64,000 bases of DNA from Streptomyces olivaceoviridis. Lineage in GTDB: Bacteria > Actinomycetota > Actinomycetes > Streptomycetales > Streptomycetaceae. The notes beneath the pieces were generated by a model, which saw only the letters and a list, made by a program, of their open reading frames with translations, made no database searches and was not told the origin of the DNA. The position numbers and the translations under genes were made by a program. Where the stretch lies: NCBI RefSeq assembly GCF_014650115.1, contig NZ_BMUI01000003.1, forward strand, positions 124,001 to 188,000, read 5' to 3'. This document shows, in pieces, positions 52,125-62,000 of this stretch (position 1 is the first letter of the stretch; each line of letters begins with the position of its first letter).

Positions 52125-52882
52125 TGGTTCCTGTGACTGCTTCTCTGGAGGTCTCCGGCCTCGCCTTCGCCTACCCGGACGGACACCAGGCCCTGTTCGG
52201 CGTGGACTTCTCGATCGCGCGCGGCGAGCGGGTCGCCCTCCTCGGCCCGAACGGCGCCGGCAAGACGACCCTGGTGCTCCACCTCAACGGCATCCTGGGC
52301 GGCGGCACCGGCACGGTGACCGTGGCCGGGCTCCCGGTGTCCCGGCAGCACATGGCCGCGATCCGGCAGAAGGTCGGCATCGTCTTCCAGGACCCGGACG
52401 ACCAGTTGTTCATGCCGACCGTGCGGGAGGACGTGGCGTTCGGCCCGGCCGCCGCCGGGATCAAGGGGGCCGCGCTGGAGGAGCGGGTGCACACCGCGCT
52501 GGAGCGGGTCGGGATGCGGGAGTTCGCCGACCGGCCGCCGCACCACCTCTCCTTCGGGCAGCGCCGCCGGGTCGCGGTGGCCACCGTGCTCGCCATGGAG
52601 CCGGAGATCCTGGTCCTGGACGAGCCCTCCTCCAACCTGGACCCGGCCTCGCGCCGCGAACTCGCCGACATCCTGCGCTCCCTGGACGTCACCGTCCTCA
52701 TGGTCACGCACGACCTGCCGTACGCCCTGGAGCTGTGCCCGCGCTCCCTCGTCCTCAGCGACGGCGTGATCGCGGCGGACGGCCCGACCGGTGCGCTGCT
52801 CTCCGACGAGGAGCTGATGCGGGCGCACCGGCTGGAGCTGCCGTTCGGCTTCGACCCGAAGTCCGTGACGACGGGCGCGTGA
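52124..52882 (+). CDS. cbiO: CbiO, ECF transporter ATPase
   Basis: 252 aa; ATG at 52124 overlaps the cbiQ stop by one base; ATG 52112 is an alternative. Walker A GPNGAGKTTL, Q-loop with ECF-type VFQDPDDQLF, signature LSFGQRRR (the second residue is F rather than G, as in many EcfA proteins), Walker B LVLDEPSSNLDP and switch His in VTHDLPYA. A single ATPase gene, so it presumably acts as a homodimer. Length is normal. Confidence 0.94.
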   Translation: MVPVTASLEVSGLAFAYPDGHQALFGVDFSIARGERVALLGPNGAGKTTLVLHLNGILGGGTGTVTVAGLPVSRQHMAAIRQKVGIVFQDPDDQLFMPTVREDVAFGPAAAGIKGAALEERVHTALERVGMREFADRPPHHLSFGQRRRVAVATVLAMEPEILVLDEPSSNLDPASRRELADILRSLDVTVLMVTHDLPYALELCPRSLVLSDGVIAADGPTGALLSDEELMRAHRLELPFGFDPKSVTTGA

Positions 52883-53034
52883 CGGACGAGGACCCGGCCG
52901 GCCGACACGCATACGGCGCGCGGCACCATCGACGTAACGATTCTGTTGGGCCGATCCCGCCGAGGAATCGCAGACCCGTACCCCGTGTTGCAGCCATTGT
53001 CGCAGGGGACTGACGAGCGGAAGGGGCGGCGGGC

Positions 53035-54195
53035 GTGGACGTGAACGGCACTGTGGCCGAGGGCTTCGAGCCGGTCAGGGAGGCGTTCGCCGCGAACTTC
53101 GCGCTGCTCGGCGAGCGCGGAGCGGCCGTCGCCGTCTACCGGGACGGACACCGGGTGGTGGACCTGTGGGCCGGCACCCGGGACGTGGACGGAACGGCTC
53201 CCTGGCAGCCGGGGACCGCGCAGATCGTGCGCTCCGCCACCAAGGGCGTCGCCGCCGCCGCGCTGCTGCTCCTGCACCAGCGCGGCGCACTGGACCTGGA
53301 CGCCCCGGTCGGCGCGTACTGGCCGGAGTACAAGGCGGCCGGCAAGGAGCACACGCGTGTACGGGACCTGCTCGCGCACCGCGCGGGCGTGCCCGTGCTG
53401 GACCGCCCGCTGACCCCGGCCGAGGCCGCCGACCCCGGACTCGGTGCCGCCGCCGTCGCCGCGCAGGCGCCGGTGTGGGAGCCGGGCACGGACCACGGCT
53501 ACCACGCCCAGACCTTCAGTTGGCTCACCGGTGAACTGCTCCGCCGGGTCACCGGCCGCCCGGTCGGCGAGTGGATCGCGGAGGAGATCGCCCGGCCGGC
53601 CGGTGCGGACCTCTGGCTGGGCCTGCCGGAATCGGAGCACGCGCGCGTGGGCCGCGTCGGCCCGGTGGACGCCCCGGAGAGCGCGGGCGGCCTGCGGACC
53701 CGCCCCAAGCGGGCGGTGGCCGAGGCCTACGCCGACCCGGACTCCCTGACCAGCCGCGCGTTCGCCGCGATCACCCCGCTGCCCGACGAGAACGACCCCG
53801 GCTACCGCGCCGCCGCCCTGCCCGCCTCCAACGGCATCGCCACGGCCGACGGACTGGCCCGCTTCTACGCCTCGCTCATCGGCGAGGTCGACGGCGGGAC
53901 CCGGCTGTTCACCCCCCGGACCACGGAACTGGCCCGCACGGAGCAGTCCGCCGGCCCGGACCGGGTCCTGGTGGTGGGCACCCGCTTCGGCCTCGGCCAC
54001 ATGCTGCACGGCGCCGCGTCCCCGCTGCTCACCCCCGGCTCCTTCGGCCATCCCGGACGCGGTGGCCCGCTCGGTTTCGCCGACCCGGACACCGGCATCG
54101 CCTTCGGCTACGTCACCAACGGCTTCCGGCAGAGCGTGACCGCGGACCCGAGGGCGCAGGCGCTGGTACGAGCGGTCCGCACGGCGCTCGCCTGA
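53035..54195 (+). CDS. Serine hydrolase, class C beta-lactamase/esterase family
   Basis: 386 aa; GTG at 53035 with GGAAGGGG about 10 nt upstream. Beta-lactamase-fold (EstB/penicillin-binding type) with the nucleophile motif S67-A-T-K70, Y156-H-A as the Y-x-N-like second motif, and the late FGHPGRGG (H-x-G box). No signal peptide, so a cytoplasmic esterase or peptidase rather than a secreted lactamase. The N-terminal VAEGFEPVREAFAANFALLGERGAAVAVYRDG (landmark) is typical of the actinobacterial esterase group. Monocistronic. Confidence 0.92.
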   Translation: MDVNGTVAEGFEPVREAFAANFALLGERGAAVAVYRDGHRVVDLWAGTRDVDGTAPWQPGTAQIVRSATKGVAAAALLLLHQRGALDLDAPVGAYWPEYKAAGKEHTRVRDLLAHRAGVPVLDRPLTPAEAADPGLGAAAVAAQAPVWEPGTDHGYHAQTFSWLTGELLRRVTGRPVGEWIAEEIARPAGADLWLGLPESEHARVGRVGPVDAPESAGGLRTRPKRAVAEAYADPDSLTSRAFAAITPLPDENDPGYRAAALPASNGIATADGLARFYASLIGEVDGGTRLFTPRTTELARTEQSAGPDRVLVVGTRFGLGHMLHGAASPLLTPGSFGHPGRGGPLGFADPDTGIAFGYVTNGFRQSVTADPRAQALVRAVRTALA

Positions 54196-54229
54196 GCCGT
54201 GCACGCCCTCGGCGCACGCCGGGCGCGTG

Positions 54230-54505
54230 TCACACGTGGATCGGGTGCGAGGTCCGTCCGGACGCCTGGTCGATCTCCTCATGGGCCTTGGTCAGCAGTT
54301 GCATGGCCAGTTCGTTGAGGGCGCGGGCACCGGCGATCTCCTCGCCGACCCGGGGCTGGTTCGCGTCGACGTTGTGCCGGCTGGCACGGCCGTGGGCCCG
54401 CACCTCCGAACCGTCGGGCAAGCGCACCAGGGCCGCCGCCCGCGTGTGCTGATCGTCCTCCATGAACTCCATCTCGATGTGCCATCCCACAGCGGTGTGC
54501 ATCAT
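54230..54505 (-). CDS. DUF1876-domain protein
   Basis: 91 aa; ATG at 54505 chosen because GGAGG ends 8 nt upstream; ATG 54502 is possible. Almost the whole protein is the DUF1876 domain (TAVGWHIEMEFMEDD, AAALVRLPDGSEVRAHGRAS, NQPRVGEEIAGARALNELAMQLL). Widespread in actinobacteria, predicted dsRBD-like fold, function unknown. Soluble and monocistronic. Confidence 0.88.
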   Translation of the reverse strand: MMHTAVGWHIEMEFMEDDQHTRAAALVRLPDGSEVRAHGRASRHNVDANQPRVGEEIAGARALNELAMQLLTKAHEEIDQASGRTSHPIHV

Positions 54506-54583
54506 GACGACCACCTCCGAAAACCGCTGCTTCCAGGGTGCGCCCCGGCACCCCGGCCCGTCATGTCGGCGCCGTGCGCCGCG

Positions 54584-55429
54584 CTAACCGGCCCGCAGCA
54601 TCAGCCCGATGCCCACGACCACCAGGCCCGCCGCCGCGATCCGGGGCGCCCCGAAGCGCTCCTTGAAGAACAGCGCGCCGATGGCCGCGCCGACGATGAC
54701 GGACGACTCGCGCAGGGCGGCGACGGGGGCGAGCGCGGCCCGGGTCTGGGCCCACAGCACCAGGCCGTACGCGGCGACGGACAGGGCGGCGCCGAGGAAC
54801 CCGAGGGCGGCGTACGGCCGGAGCAGCCGGACCGTGCCGGCACGCGCGCGTGCGTACAGGAACGCGGGCAGCACCGCCCCCTGGACGGCCATGAGCCAGG
54901 CGATGTAGCCGAGGGAGGTGCCCGAGGCCCGTACGCCCATGCCGTCGATGACGGTGTACGCGGCGATGGTCAGACCGGTCGCGAGGGCCGCGCCGATCGC
55001 CGCCCAGTCGGGCCGCCTCCCGCGCAGCCCCCACAGCCCGACCCCGCTGAGCCCCAGGCAGGACACGGCGATGCCGGCGCCCGCCCAGGCGCCGGGCACC
55101 TCGTGCGCGAAGACGGCGGCGAGCACGGTGACCACGAGCGGGGCGCTGCCGCGCGCGATGGGGTACGCCTGCCCGAAGTCGCCCAGCCGGAACGAGGTCA
55201 TCAGCAGCGCGTAGTAGGCGATGTGCACGGCGGCCGAGGCGAACAGGTACGGCCAGGCGGGCCCCGCCGGGAACGCCGTGAACGGTGTCGCCGCGAGCCC
55301 GATGAGCAGCCCGCCGCCGGAGATCAGGGCGAAGCCGACGAGCTTGTCGGTGATGCGGTGCGCGATGGCGTTCCAGCCGGCGTGCGTGACGGCGGCGAGC
55401 AGCACGGCCGTCGCGACCAGCGGTGTCAC
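54584..55429 (-). CDS. EamA-family (DMT) transporter
   Basis: 281 aa; GTG at 55429 overlaps the YbaK-gene stop (GTGA). Ten TM helices in two EamA repeats: N-terminal VATAVLLAAVTHAGWNAIAHR with ITDKLVGFALISGGGLLIG, and second repeat DWAAIGAALATGLTIAAYTVIDG, ending ALRESSVIVGAAIGALFFKERFG (the typical last-helix motif) and AAAGLVVVGIGLML. Metabolite exporter of unknown substrate; amino acids are exported by some relatives. Confidence 0.9.
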   Translation of the reverse strand: MTPLVATAVLLAAVTHAGWNAIAHRITDKLVGFALISGGGLLIGLAATPFTAFPAGPAWPYLFASAAVHIAYYALLMTSFRLGDFGQAYPIARGSAPLVVTVLAAVFAHEVPGAWAGAGIAVSCLGLSGVGLWGLRGRRPDWAAIGAALATGLTIAAYTVIDGMGVRASGTSLGYIAWLMAVQGAVLPAFLYARARAGTVRLLRPYAALGFLGAALSVAAYGLVLWAQTRAALAPVAALRESSVIVGAAIGALFFKERFGAPRIAAAGLVVVGIGLMLRAG

Positions 55430-55914
55430 GCGCGCTGCTCGCGCACGTCCACCAGGGTCGCGCCCGCGTGGGCGACGAGTTCCTTCGGCTCGATCGGGAA
55501 GACGGTGTACGGCGTGCCGGCGGCCGCCCAGACCACGTCGTGCGCGAGCAGCGAACGGTCGGCGAGGACACGCGTGCGCGTGCGGTGCCCGAAGGGCGGC
55601 ACCCCGCCGATGGCGTACCCGGTGGTCTCGCGCACGAGCCCGGCGTCGGCCCGGGTGACCTTCCCGGCCCCCAGCTCCTGCCGCACCCGCTCCACGTCCA
55701 CCCGCGAGGCCCCGTCCATGAGCACCAGCACGGGCACCCCGTCGGCGGCGAAGACCAGCGACTTGCAGATCTGGCTCAGCTCGCACCCGATGGCGGCGGC
55801 GGCCTCGGCGGCGGTCCGGGTCGCCTCGGAGAAGCTCCGGACCCGGGGCAGCAACTCCCCCAGTCCCGATTCCTCCACGGCGGCGGCGAAACGAGGATGA
55901 GCGGTCGTCGTCAT
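55426..55914 (-). CDS. YbaK/EbsC-type aminoacyl-tRNA editing-domain protein
   Basis: 162 aa, ATG at 55914. Freestanding editing-domain fold that deacylates mischarged tRNA (relatives act on Cys- or Ala-tRNA(Pro)). Motifs: RTAAEAAAAIGCELSQICKSLVF (with the conserved Lys), LVLMDGASRVD, and ETTGYAIGGVPPFGH, the G-x-x-P-F-G loop. The operon with an EamA exporter is common in Streptomyces. Length is normal. Confidence 0.92.
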   Translation of the reverse strand: MTTTAHPRFAAAVEESGLGELLPRVRSFSEATRTAAEAAAAIGCELSQICKSLVFAADGVPVLVLMDGASRVDVERVRQELGAGKVTRADAGLVRETTGYAIGGVPPFGHRTRTRVLADRSLLAHDVVWAAAGTPYTVFPIEPKELVAHAGATLVDVREQRA

Positions 55915-55934
55915 ACGCGCACGCTAGCGGGAAA

Positions 55935-55978
55935 GCCGGTGAGGGTGCAGCCCCGTCCCCACGGGCACCCTCACCGGC
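55935..55978. terminator. Terminator between mmpL and ybaK genes
   Basis: A 14-bp perfect stem, GCCGGTGAGGGTGC (55935-55948) with GCACCCTCACCGGC (55965-55978), and a 16-nt loop. It ends the tetR-mmpL transcript before the next operon on the same strand. Confidence 0.88.
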
Positions 55979-56001
55979 GGCTCTGTGTCAGGAGCGGTAC
56001 G

Positions 56002-58203
56002 TCAGGCGCGTACCAGCTCCTTCTCCTCCTCGGTGGCGTGGGCGCGCAGGCCCTCGCCCTCCACGTCCACGTTGGGCAGTGCGCGGTCCAGCCACTTCGG
56101 CAGCCACCAGGCCCGCTTGCCGAGCAGGGCGAGGACCGCCGGGACGATGGCCATGCGCACGAGGAACGCGTCGAAGAAGACCGCGATGGCGAGGCCGAAG
56201 CCGATCATCTTGACCATCGACTCGCTGGAGCCGATGAAGCCGGAGAAGACGGCCATCATGATGACGGCGGCGGCGGTCACGACCCGGGCGCCGTGCTTGA
56301 AGCCCGTCACCACGGCCTGGCTGGGCTTCTCGCCGTGGACGTACGCCTCCCGCATGCGGGTCACGAGGAACACCTCGTAGTCCATCGCGAGGCCGAAGAC
56401 GACGCCCACCATGAAGATCGGCATCATCGACATGACCGGGCCGGTCTCCTCGACGTTCATCAGGCCCGACAGCCAGCCCCACTGGAAGACCGCGACCACG
56501 GCGCCGAGGGCCGCCATCACGCTGAGCAGGAAGCCGAGCGCCGCCTTCAGCGGGACCAGGATCGAGCGGAAGACCACGATGAGCAGGAGGAAGGCCAGGC
56601 CGACCACCAGGGCCAGGTACGGCAGGAGCGCGTCGTTCAGCTTCTGCGAGACGTCGATGTTCATCGCCGTAGAGCCGGTGACCAGGATCTGGGAGTCGGT
56701 TTTCCGGGCGATGTCCGCGCCCTTGTCGCGGATGGCGTGCACCAGGTCCTCGGTGGTGGTCGAGGACGGCTTGGAGTCGGGGACGACCGTGATCGTCGCG
56801 GTGTCGCCGGCCTTGTTGGGCGCGGCCGGGGTGACCGTGACGACGTCCTTCAGTCCCTTGATCTCGTCGCCGACCTCGGCGAACGCGGCCTTGGGGTCGG
56901 CGCTGTCCTTGGCGTCGACGACGATCAACAGCGGGCCGTTGAAGCCGGGTCCGAAGCCCTCGGAGAGGAGGTCGTAGGCGCGGCGCTGGGTGGTGGAGGT
57001 CGGCTGGGAGCCGTCGTCGGGCAGGCCGAGCTCCAGGGAGGCGGCCGGGATCGCCGCCGCGCCGAGGCCGAGCACGCCGAGCAGCAGGACGGCGACCGGG
57101 CGGCGGACGACGAAGCTCGCCCAGCGGGTGCCCATGTTGGGGCGGCCCGGCTTCTTCGGCGTACGGCCGCCGCCGAGCAGCTTGCTCTTCTGGCCGGCCG
57201 GCTTGATCCTGCGGCCGGCGTAGCCGAGCAGCGCCGGGATCATGGTCAGCGCGATGAGGACGGCGATGGCGACCGTGCCCGCCGCGGCGATGCCCATCTT
57301 CGTCAGCATCGGGATGTTGACGACGGACAGGCCGACCAGGGCGATGACGACGGTGAGGCCGGCGAAGACGACCGCCGAGCCCGCCGTGCCGACGGCGCGT
57401 CCGGCCGCGTCCTCGCGCTCGCGGCCCTCGGCGAGTTCGGCGCGGTAGCGGGAGACGATGAAGAGGGCGTAGTCGATGCCGACGGCGAGGCCGATCATCG
57501 AGGCCAGGGTGGAGGTGGTGGTGCCCAGGTCCAGGGCGCTGGCGAGCGCGGTGATCGCGGATACGCCGATGCCGACGCCGATGATGGCGGTGAGCAGCGG
57601 GAAGCCGGCCGCGAGCAGCGAGCCGAAGGTGATGACCAGGACGACCGCGGCGACCGCGATGCCGATGATCTCGCTGGAGCCGGTCTCAGGGGTCGCGCTC
57701 AGCGCGTCACCGCCGATCTCGACGGTGAGGCCCGCGTCCCGCGCGTCCTGGGCCGCGTCCGTCAGGGCGTCCTTGGAGGAGTCCGCCAGCTCCATGCCGG
57801 AGACCTCGTACTTCACCGAGGCGTAGGCGATGGTGCCGTTCTCGCTGACGGCGTGCCCGGTGTAGGGGTCGGCGACGGAGGCGACCTCGGAGCCGCTGCG
57901 CAGCTCCTTGACGGTCTTCTCGACGGTCGCCTTGTTGACGGCGTCCGTCATCTTCTCGCCCTTCGGGGCCTTGAAGACGACCCGGGCGGTGGCGCCGTCG
58001 GCGCTCATCCCGGGGAAGCGCTGTTCCAGCAGGTCGAAGGCCTTCTGGGCCTCGGTACCGGGGACGGAGAAGGATGTGTTGCCGGCGGCCGGCGCGGAGG
58101 CGGCGCCCACCCCGGCGAGGGTGAGCAGCGCGACCCATATGAGGGCGACGAAGTGCCGTCGCCGGAAGGCGAGGCGGCCGAGTTTGTAGAGGAACGTGGC
58201 CAC
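56002..58203 (-). CDS. MMPL/RND-family exporter
   Basis: 733 aa, GTG at 58203. Twelve TM helices in two halves, each with one large extracellular loop. First half: TM1 HFVALIWVALLTLAGVGA, loop 40-165, helices with SEIIGIAVAAVVLVITFGSLLAAGFPLLT; the MMPL proton-relay type SMIGLAVGIDYALFIVSRYR is in TM4. The second half repeats this (GVVFGLAMDYEVFLVTRMREAY). MmpL-like proteins export lipids, siderophores or drugs. Second gene of a tetR-mmpL operon, so substrate-induced export is likely. Substrate unknown. Confidence 0.94.
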   Translation of the reverse strand: MATFLYKLGRLAFRRRHFVALIWVALLTLAGVGAASAPAAGNTSFSVPGTEAQKAFDLLEQRFPGMSADGATARVVFKAPKGEKMTDAVNKATVEKTVKELRSGSEVASVADPYTGHAVSENGTIAYASVKYEVSGMELADSSKDALTDAAQDARDAGLTVEIGGDALSATPETGSSEIIGIAVAAVVLVITFGSLLAAGFPLLTAIIGVGIGVSAITALASALDLGTTTSTLASMIGLAVGIDYALFIVSRYRAELAEGREREDAAGRAVGTAGSAVVFAGLTVVIALVGLSVVNIPMLTKMGIAAAGTVAIAVLIALTMIPALLGYAGRRIKPAGQKSKLLGGGRTPKKPGRPNMGTRWASFVVRRPVAVLLLGVLGLGAAAIPAASLELGLPDDGSQPTSTTQRRAYDLLSEGFGPGFNGPLLIVVDAKDSADPKAAFAEVGDEIKGLKDVVTVTPAAPNKAGDTATITVVPDSKPSSTTTEDLVHAIRDKGADIARKTDSQILVTGSTAMNIDVSQKLNDALLPYLALVVGLAFLLLIVVFRSILVPLKAALGFLLSVMAALGAVVAVFQWGWLSGLMNVEETGPVMSMMPIFMVGVVFGLAMDYEVFLVTRMREAYVHGEKPSQAVVTGFKHGARVVTAAAVIMMAVFSGFIGSSESMVKMIGFGLAIAVFFDAFLVRMAIVPAVLALLGKRAWWLPKWLDRALPNVDVEGEGLRAHATEEEKELVRA

Positions 58204-58307
58204 GGAGGCGTACTCCCGGTCAGGTCGTTGGGTTCAGCTGGGCAGGGGTGATCAGCCCGACGACGTGAGCGGTGACGTCAGGTGGTGGGCTTGCTCGGGA
58301 AGAGCGT

Positions 58308-58910
58308 TCAGCTCGCGGGTACGCCGAAGGCGGGGAGAACCACGGCGTCGATGTACGAAAGGAGGAAGTCCTGCGTCGGCGGCTGCTCGTCGATCATGGT
58401 GCGGGCGGCGAACGCGCCGATCATCATGTGCATCACGAATCTGATCGCGGGGTTGTCCGCACGGACCTCGCCCCGGTCGACCGCCCGTTGCAGCACGCGG
58501 TGGAACTCCGCCATCTCCGGCTCGATGAGGTGCTCCCGGAACGCCTTGAGCAGATCCGGGTTGCCGTGCACCGCCATGGCCAGGCCCCGCATCAGCGCGG
58601 AGCTCTGTTCCATCTCGCAGTCGTCCGCACGCAGGGTGAGCGCGTGCAGATCGCCCCTGAGGGAGCCGGTGTCGACGTCGCCGGCCCGGCCCGGCTTGTT
58701 GTGCCGCACGGCCTTGGCCACCAGTTCGGCCTTGCCGCCCCACTGGCGGTAGAGCGTGGCCTTGCTGGACCGGGTGCGGGCGGCCACGGCGTCCATGGTG
58801 AGGGCGTCGTAGCCGACCTCGCGGAGCAGGTCGAGCACGGCCTCGTACAGCTCGGCCTCGCGCTCGGGGGTGATCCGGCTGCGACGTGTCGCCGCGACGG
58901 CTTCGGTCAT
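58308..58910 (-). CDS. TetR-family repressor of the MMPL exporter
   Basis: 200 aa; ATG at 58910 with AAGG 8 nt upstream; a GTG at 58919 would add three residues. The HTH region is RITPEREAELYEAVLDLL, YDALTMDAVAARTRSSKATLYRQWGGKAEL (landmarks around residues 14-65). The ligand domain is helical with a QacR/AcrR-like pattern. It lies 104 nt before mmpL on the same strand and next to a 15-bp palindrome in the divergent region, the usual autoregulated export layout. Confidence 0.92.
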   Translation of the reverse strand: MTEAVAATRRSRITPEREAELYEAVLDLLREVGYDALTMDAVAARTRSSKATLYRQWGGKAELVAKAVRHNKPGRAGDVDTGSLRGDLHALTLRADDCEMEQSSALMRGLAMAVHGNPDLLKAFREHLIEPEMAEFHRVLQRAVDRGEVRADNPAIRFVMHMMIGAFAARTMIDEQPPTQDFLLSYIDAVVLPAFGVPAS

Positions 58911-58978
58911 GCCCGTCACCTTCCCGCTCCGGAGCTTCTTCCTCGTACATCCACGAAGATACCCCGTGGATCAGCGAA

Positions 58979-58993
58979 ACGAAACCGTTTCGT
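58979..58993. promoter_or_regulatory. TetR operator between tetR-mmpL and the tricorn gene
   Basis: ACGAAAC-C-GTTTCGT, a perfect 7+7 palindrome with one central base, embedded in GAAACGAAACCGTTTCGTAC. On the tetR strand a GTTTCG (-35-like) inside it is followed at 18 nt by TATCTT. Position 69 nt upstream of the TetR start fits autorepression. Confidence 0.7.
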
Positions 58994-59082
58994 ACGTGCG
59001 GTGGGTCACGAAGGTGAAGGGCCTGCAAGGAAGGGGGCGGCCCGGACCCCACAAGTTGCTCGCGCCGTGTGACCGGAAAAGC

Positions 59083-62000
59083 ATGGGGAGCGTGAGCTAT
59101 CTGCGCCTTCCCCACCTCAGCGGTGACCTGCTGTGCTTCGTCGCGGAGGACGACCTCTGGCTGGCCCCCCTCGACGCCCCGGGCCGCGCCTGGCGGCTCA
59201 CCGCGGACCGCACCAAGACCGGCCACCCGCGCTTCTCGCCCGACGGCCGCCGGATCGCCTACACGACCTGGCGCAGCCTGGTCCCCGAGATCCACCTCGT
59301 CGACGTCGACGGCGGCCCCGGACGCCAGCTGACGTACTGGGGCAGCGCCGACACCCAGGTGTGCGGCTGGACCCCGGACGGCGACATCCTGGCCGTGGCC
59401 TCCCACGGCCAGCCCTTCTCCCACTTCACCTGGGCCTACAAGGTCCCCGCCGACGGCGATCCGGGCGGGCGCCTGCCCTGGGGCCCGGTCGCCGACATCC
59501 AGTGCGCCGACCTCGCCGGCGAGCACAGGACCCTGCTGCTCACCGGCACCCCGCCGCACGAACCGGCCTCCTGGAAGCGGTACCGCGGCGGCGCCACGGG
59601 CCGGCTGTGGCTGCACGGGCGACGCCTGCTGCCGGACCTCGACGGCCATCTGGCCTGCCCCATGTTCGTCGCCGGCCGGATCGCCTTCCTCTCCGACCAC
59701 GAGGGCGTCGGCAACCTCTACTCCTGCGCCCACGACGGCACCGACCTGCGCCGGCACACCGACCACGACGCCTTCTACGCCCGGCACGCCGCCGGCGACG
59801 GCGAGCGGGTGGTCTACCAGTGCGCGGGCGACCTGTGGCTGGTGGACGACCTCTCCCCGGGCGGCACGCCGCGCAAGCTCGACGTCCGGCTCGCCGGGCC
59901 GCGCACCGGCCGCCGCCGCTACCAGGTGCCGGCCGCGCAGAACATCGACGGCATCTCCGTGGACGACACCGGCCGGGCCAGCGCGGTCGTCGTCCGCGGC
60001 AGCCTGTACTGGCTCACCCACCGCGACGGCCCCGCCCGTACGATCACCGACACGCCCGGCGTCCGGGTCAGGCTGCCGGAGATGCTGGGCTCCACCGGGC
60101 AGATCGCCTACGTCACCGACGCCGAGGGCGAGGACGCCGTCGAGATCGTCCACCTGCCCCGCGCCACCGGTGACCGCGCGCCCCGGCGGCTGGCGTCCGG
60201 CGCGCTCGGCCGGGTCCTGGAGATGGCCTGCGACCCAGAGGGCGAACGCCTGGCGGTGGCCTCGCACGACGGGCGGCTGCTGCTGATCGACGTGCCGGAG
60301 GACGGGGCGGCGGAACCGGAAGAGGGGGCGCCGGAGGCGGAGGAGGGGGAGACCGGGGCGGAGACCACGATCACCGAGCTGATCCGGTCCCTGAACGGCC
60401 CGGTCCGCGACCTCGCCTTCTCCCCCGACGGCTCCTGGCTCACCTGGTCGCACCCCGGCATCGGACGCTCCCTGCGCAAGATCAAGCTGGCCCGCATCAA
60501 GGACCGGCTGATCGTCGACGTGACGGACGGCCGCTTCGAGGACGAGAACCCGGTCTTCACCCGCGACGGCCGCTACCTCGCCTTCCTCTCCTGGCGCGGC
60601 TTCGACCCGGTCTACGACGTGCACACCGGCGACCTGTCCTTCCCGCTCGGCTGCCGCCCGTACCTGGTCCCGCTCTCCTCGGCGACCCCCTCCCCGTTCG
60701 CCCTGAACCCCGAGGGCCGCCCGGCCGCCGGCGGGCTCGATCCGCTGGAGGACGAGGAGACCGGCGAGGCCGGCACGGTGACGGTCGAGGCCGAGGGGCT
60801 GGCGAACCGGGTCACCCCGTTCCCGGTCATCGCCTCCAAGTACTCCGGGCTGCACCCGGTCTCGGGCGGCGGTCTGGTCTGGCTGCGCTGGCCGATCTCC
60901 GGCGCGCTCGGCGAGACCTTCGTCAATCCGGCCGACGTCAGCGGACGTCCGACCCTGGAGTACTTCAACATCACCAAGGCGAAGAAGTCCGAACTGGTCG
61001 ATCACCTGGACTGGTTCACCGTGAGCGGCGACGGCACCCGGCTGGTCGTCGTGGACGAGGGCGAGCTGCGGGCGGTGCCGTCGACCGAGGTCGGCGACGC
61101 GGACTCGACCGTCTGGATCGACGTGCGCCGCATCCTGCACCAGGCCGACCCGCCCGCCGAGTGGCGCCAGGCCTACGACGAGGCGGGCCGTCTGATCCGC
61201 GCCTACTTCTGGGAGCCGGGCATGTGCGGCATCGACTGGGCCGCGGTGCTCGACCAGTACCGTCCGCTGGTCGAACGGGTCGCGTCCCCCGACGAGTTCG
61301 CCGACCTGCTCCGCGAGGTCCTCGGCGAGCTGGGCACCTCGCACGCCTACGTCACCGCCGCCCGCCGCAACGAGGGCCCGCCGCACTACCAGCGCTGGCA
61401 GGGCCTCCTCGGCGCCAACTTCGTCCGCCGGGACGGCCGCTGGGTGGTCAAGCGCATCCTCGCCGGCGACTCCTCCGACTCCAAGGCCCGCTCGCCGCTG
61501 GCCGGCACGGGCATCCGCGAGGGCGCCGTCCTGACCCACGTCGAGGGCCGCCCGGTCGACCCGGTGACGGGCCCGTACCCGCTGCTGGCCGGCGCGGGCG
61601 GTACGACGGTGGAGCTGACGTTCACCCCGTCCGAGGACGAGACCGGGCACGCCCGCCGGGTCGCGGTCGTCCCGCTCGTCGACGAACGGCCGCTGCGCTA
61701 CCAGGACTGGGTGGCCAAACGCCGCGAGGTCGTCCGCGAGTTGAGCGGCGGCAAGTGCGGCTACCTGCACATCCCCGACATGGGCGGCTCCGGCTGGGCC
61801 CAGTTCAACCGCGACCTGCGCATGGAGGTGTCCCGGCCCGCGCTGATCGTGGACGTGCGCGGCAACGCGGGCGGCCACATCAGCGAACTCGTCATCGAGA
61901 AGCTGACCCGGACGATCCTGGGCTGGGACCTGACCCGGAACGCGCAACCGGTGTCGTACACCTCGAACGCCCCGCGCGGGCCCGTGGTGGCCCTGGCCGA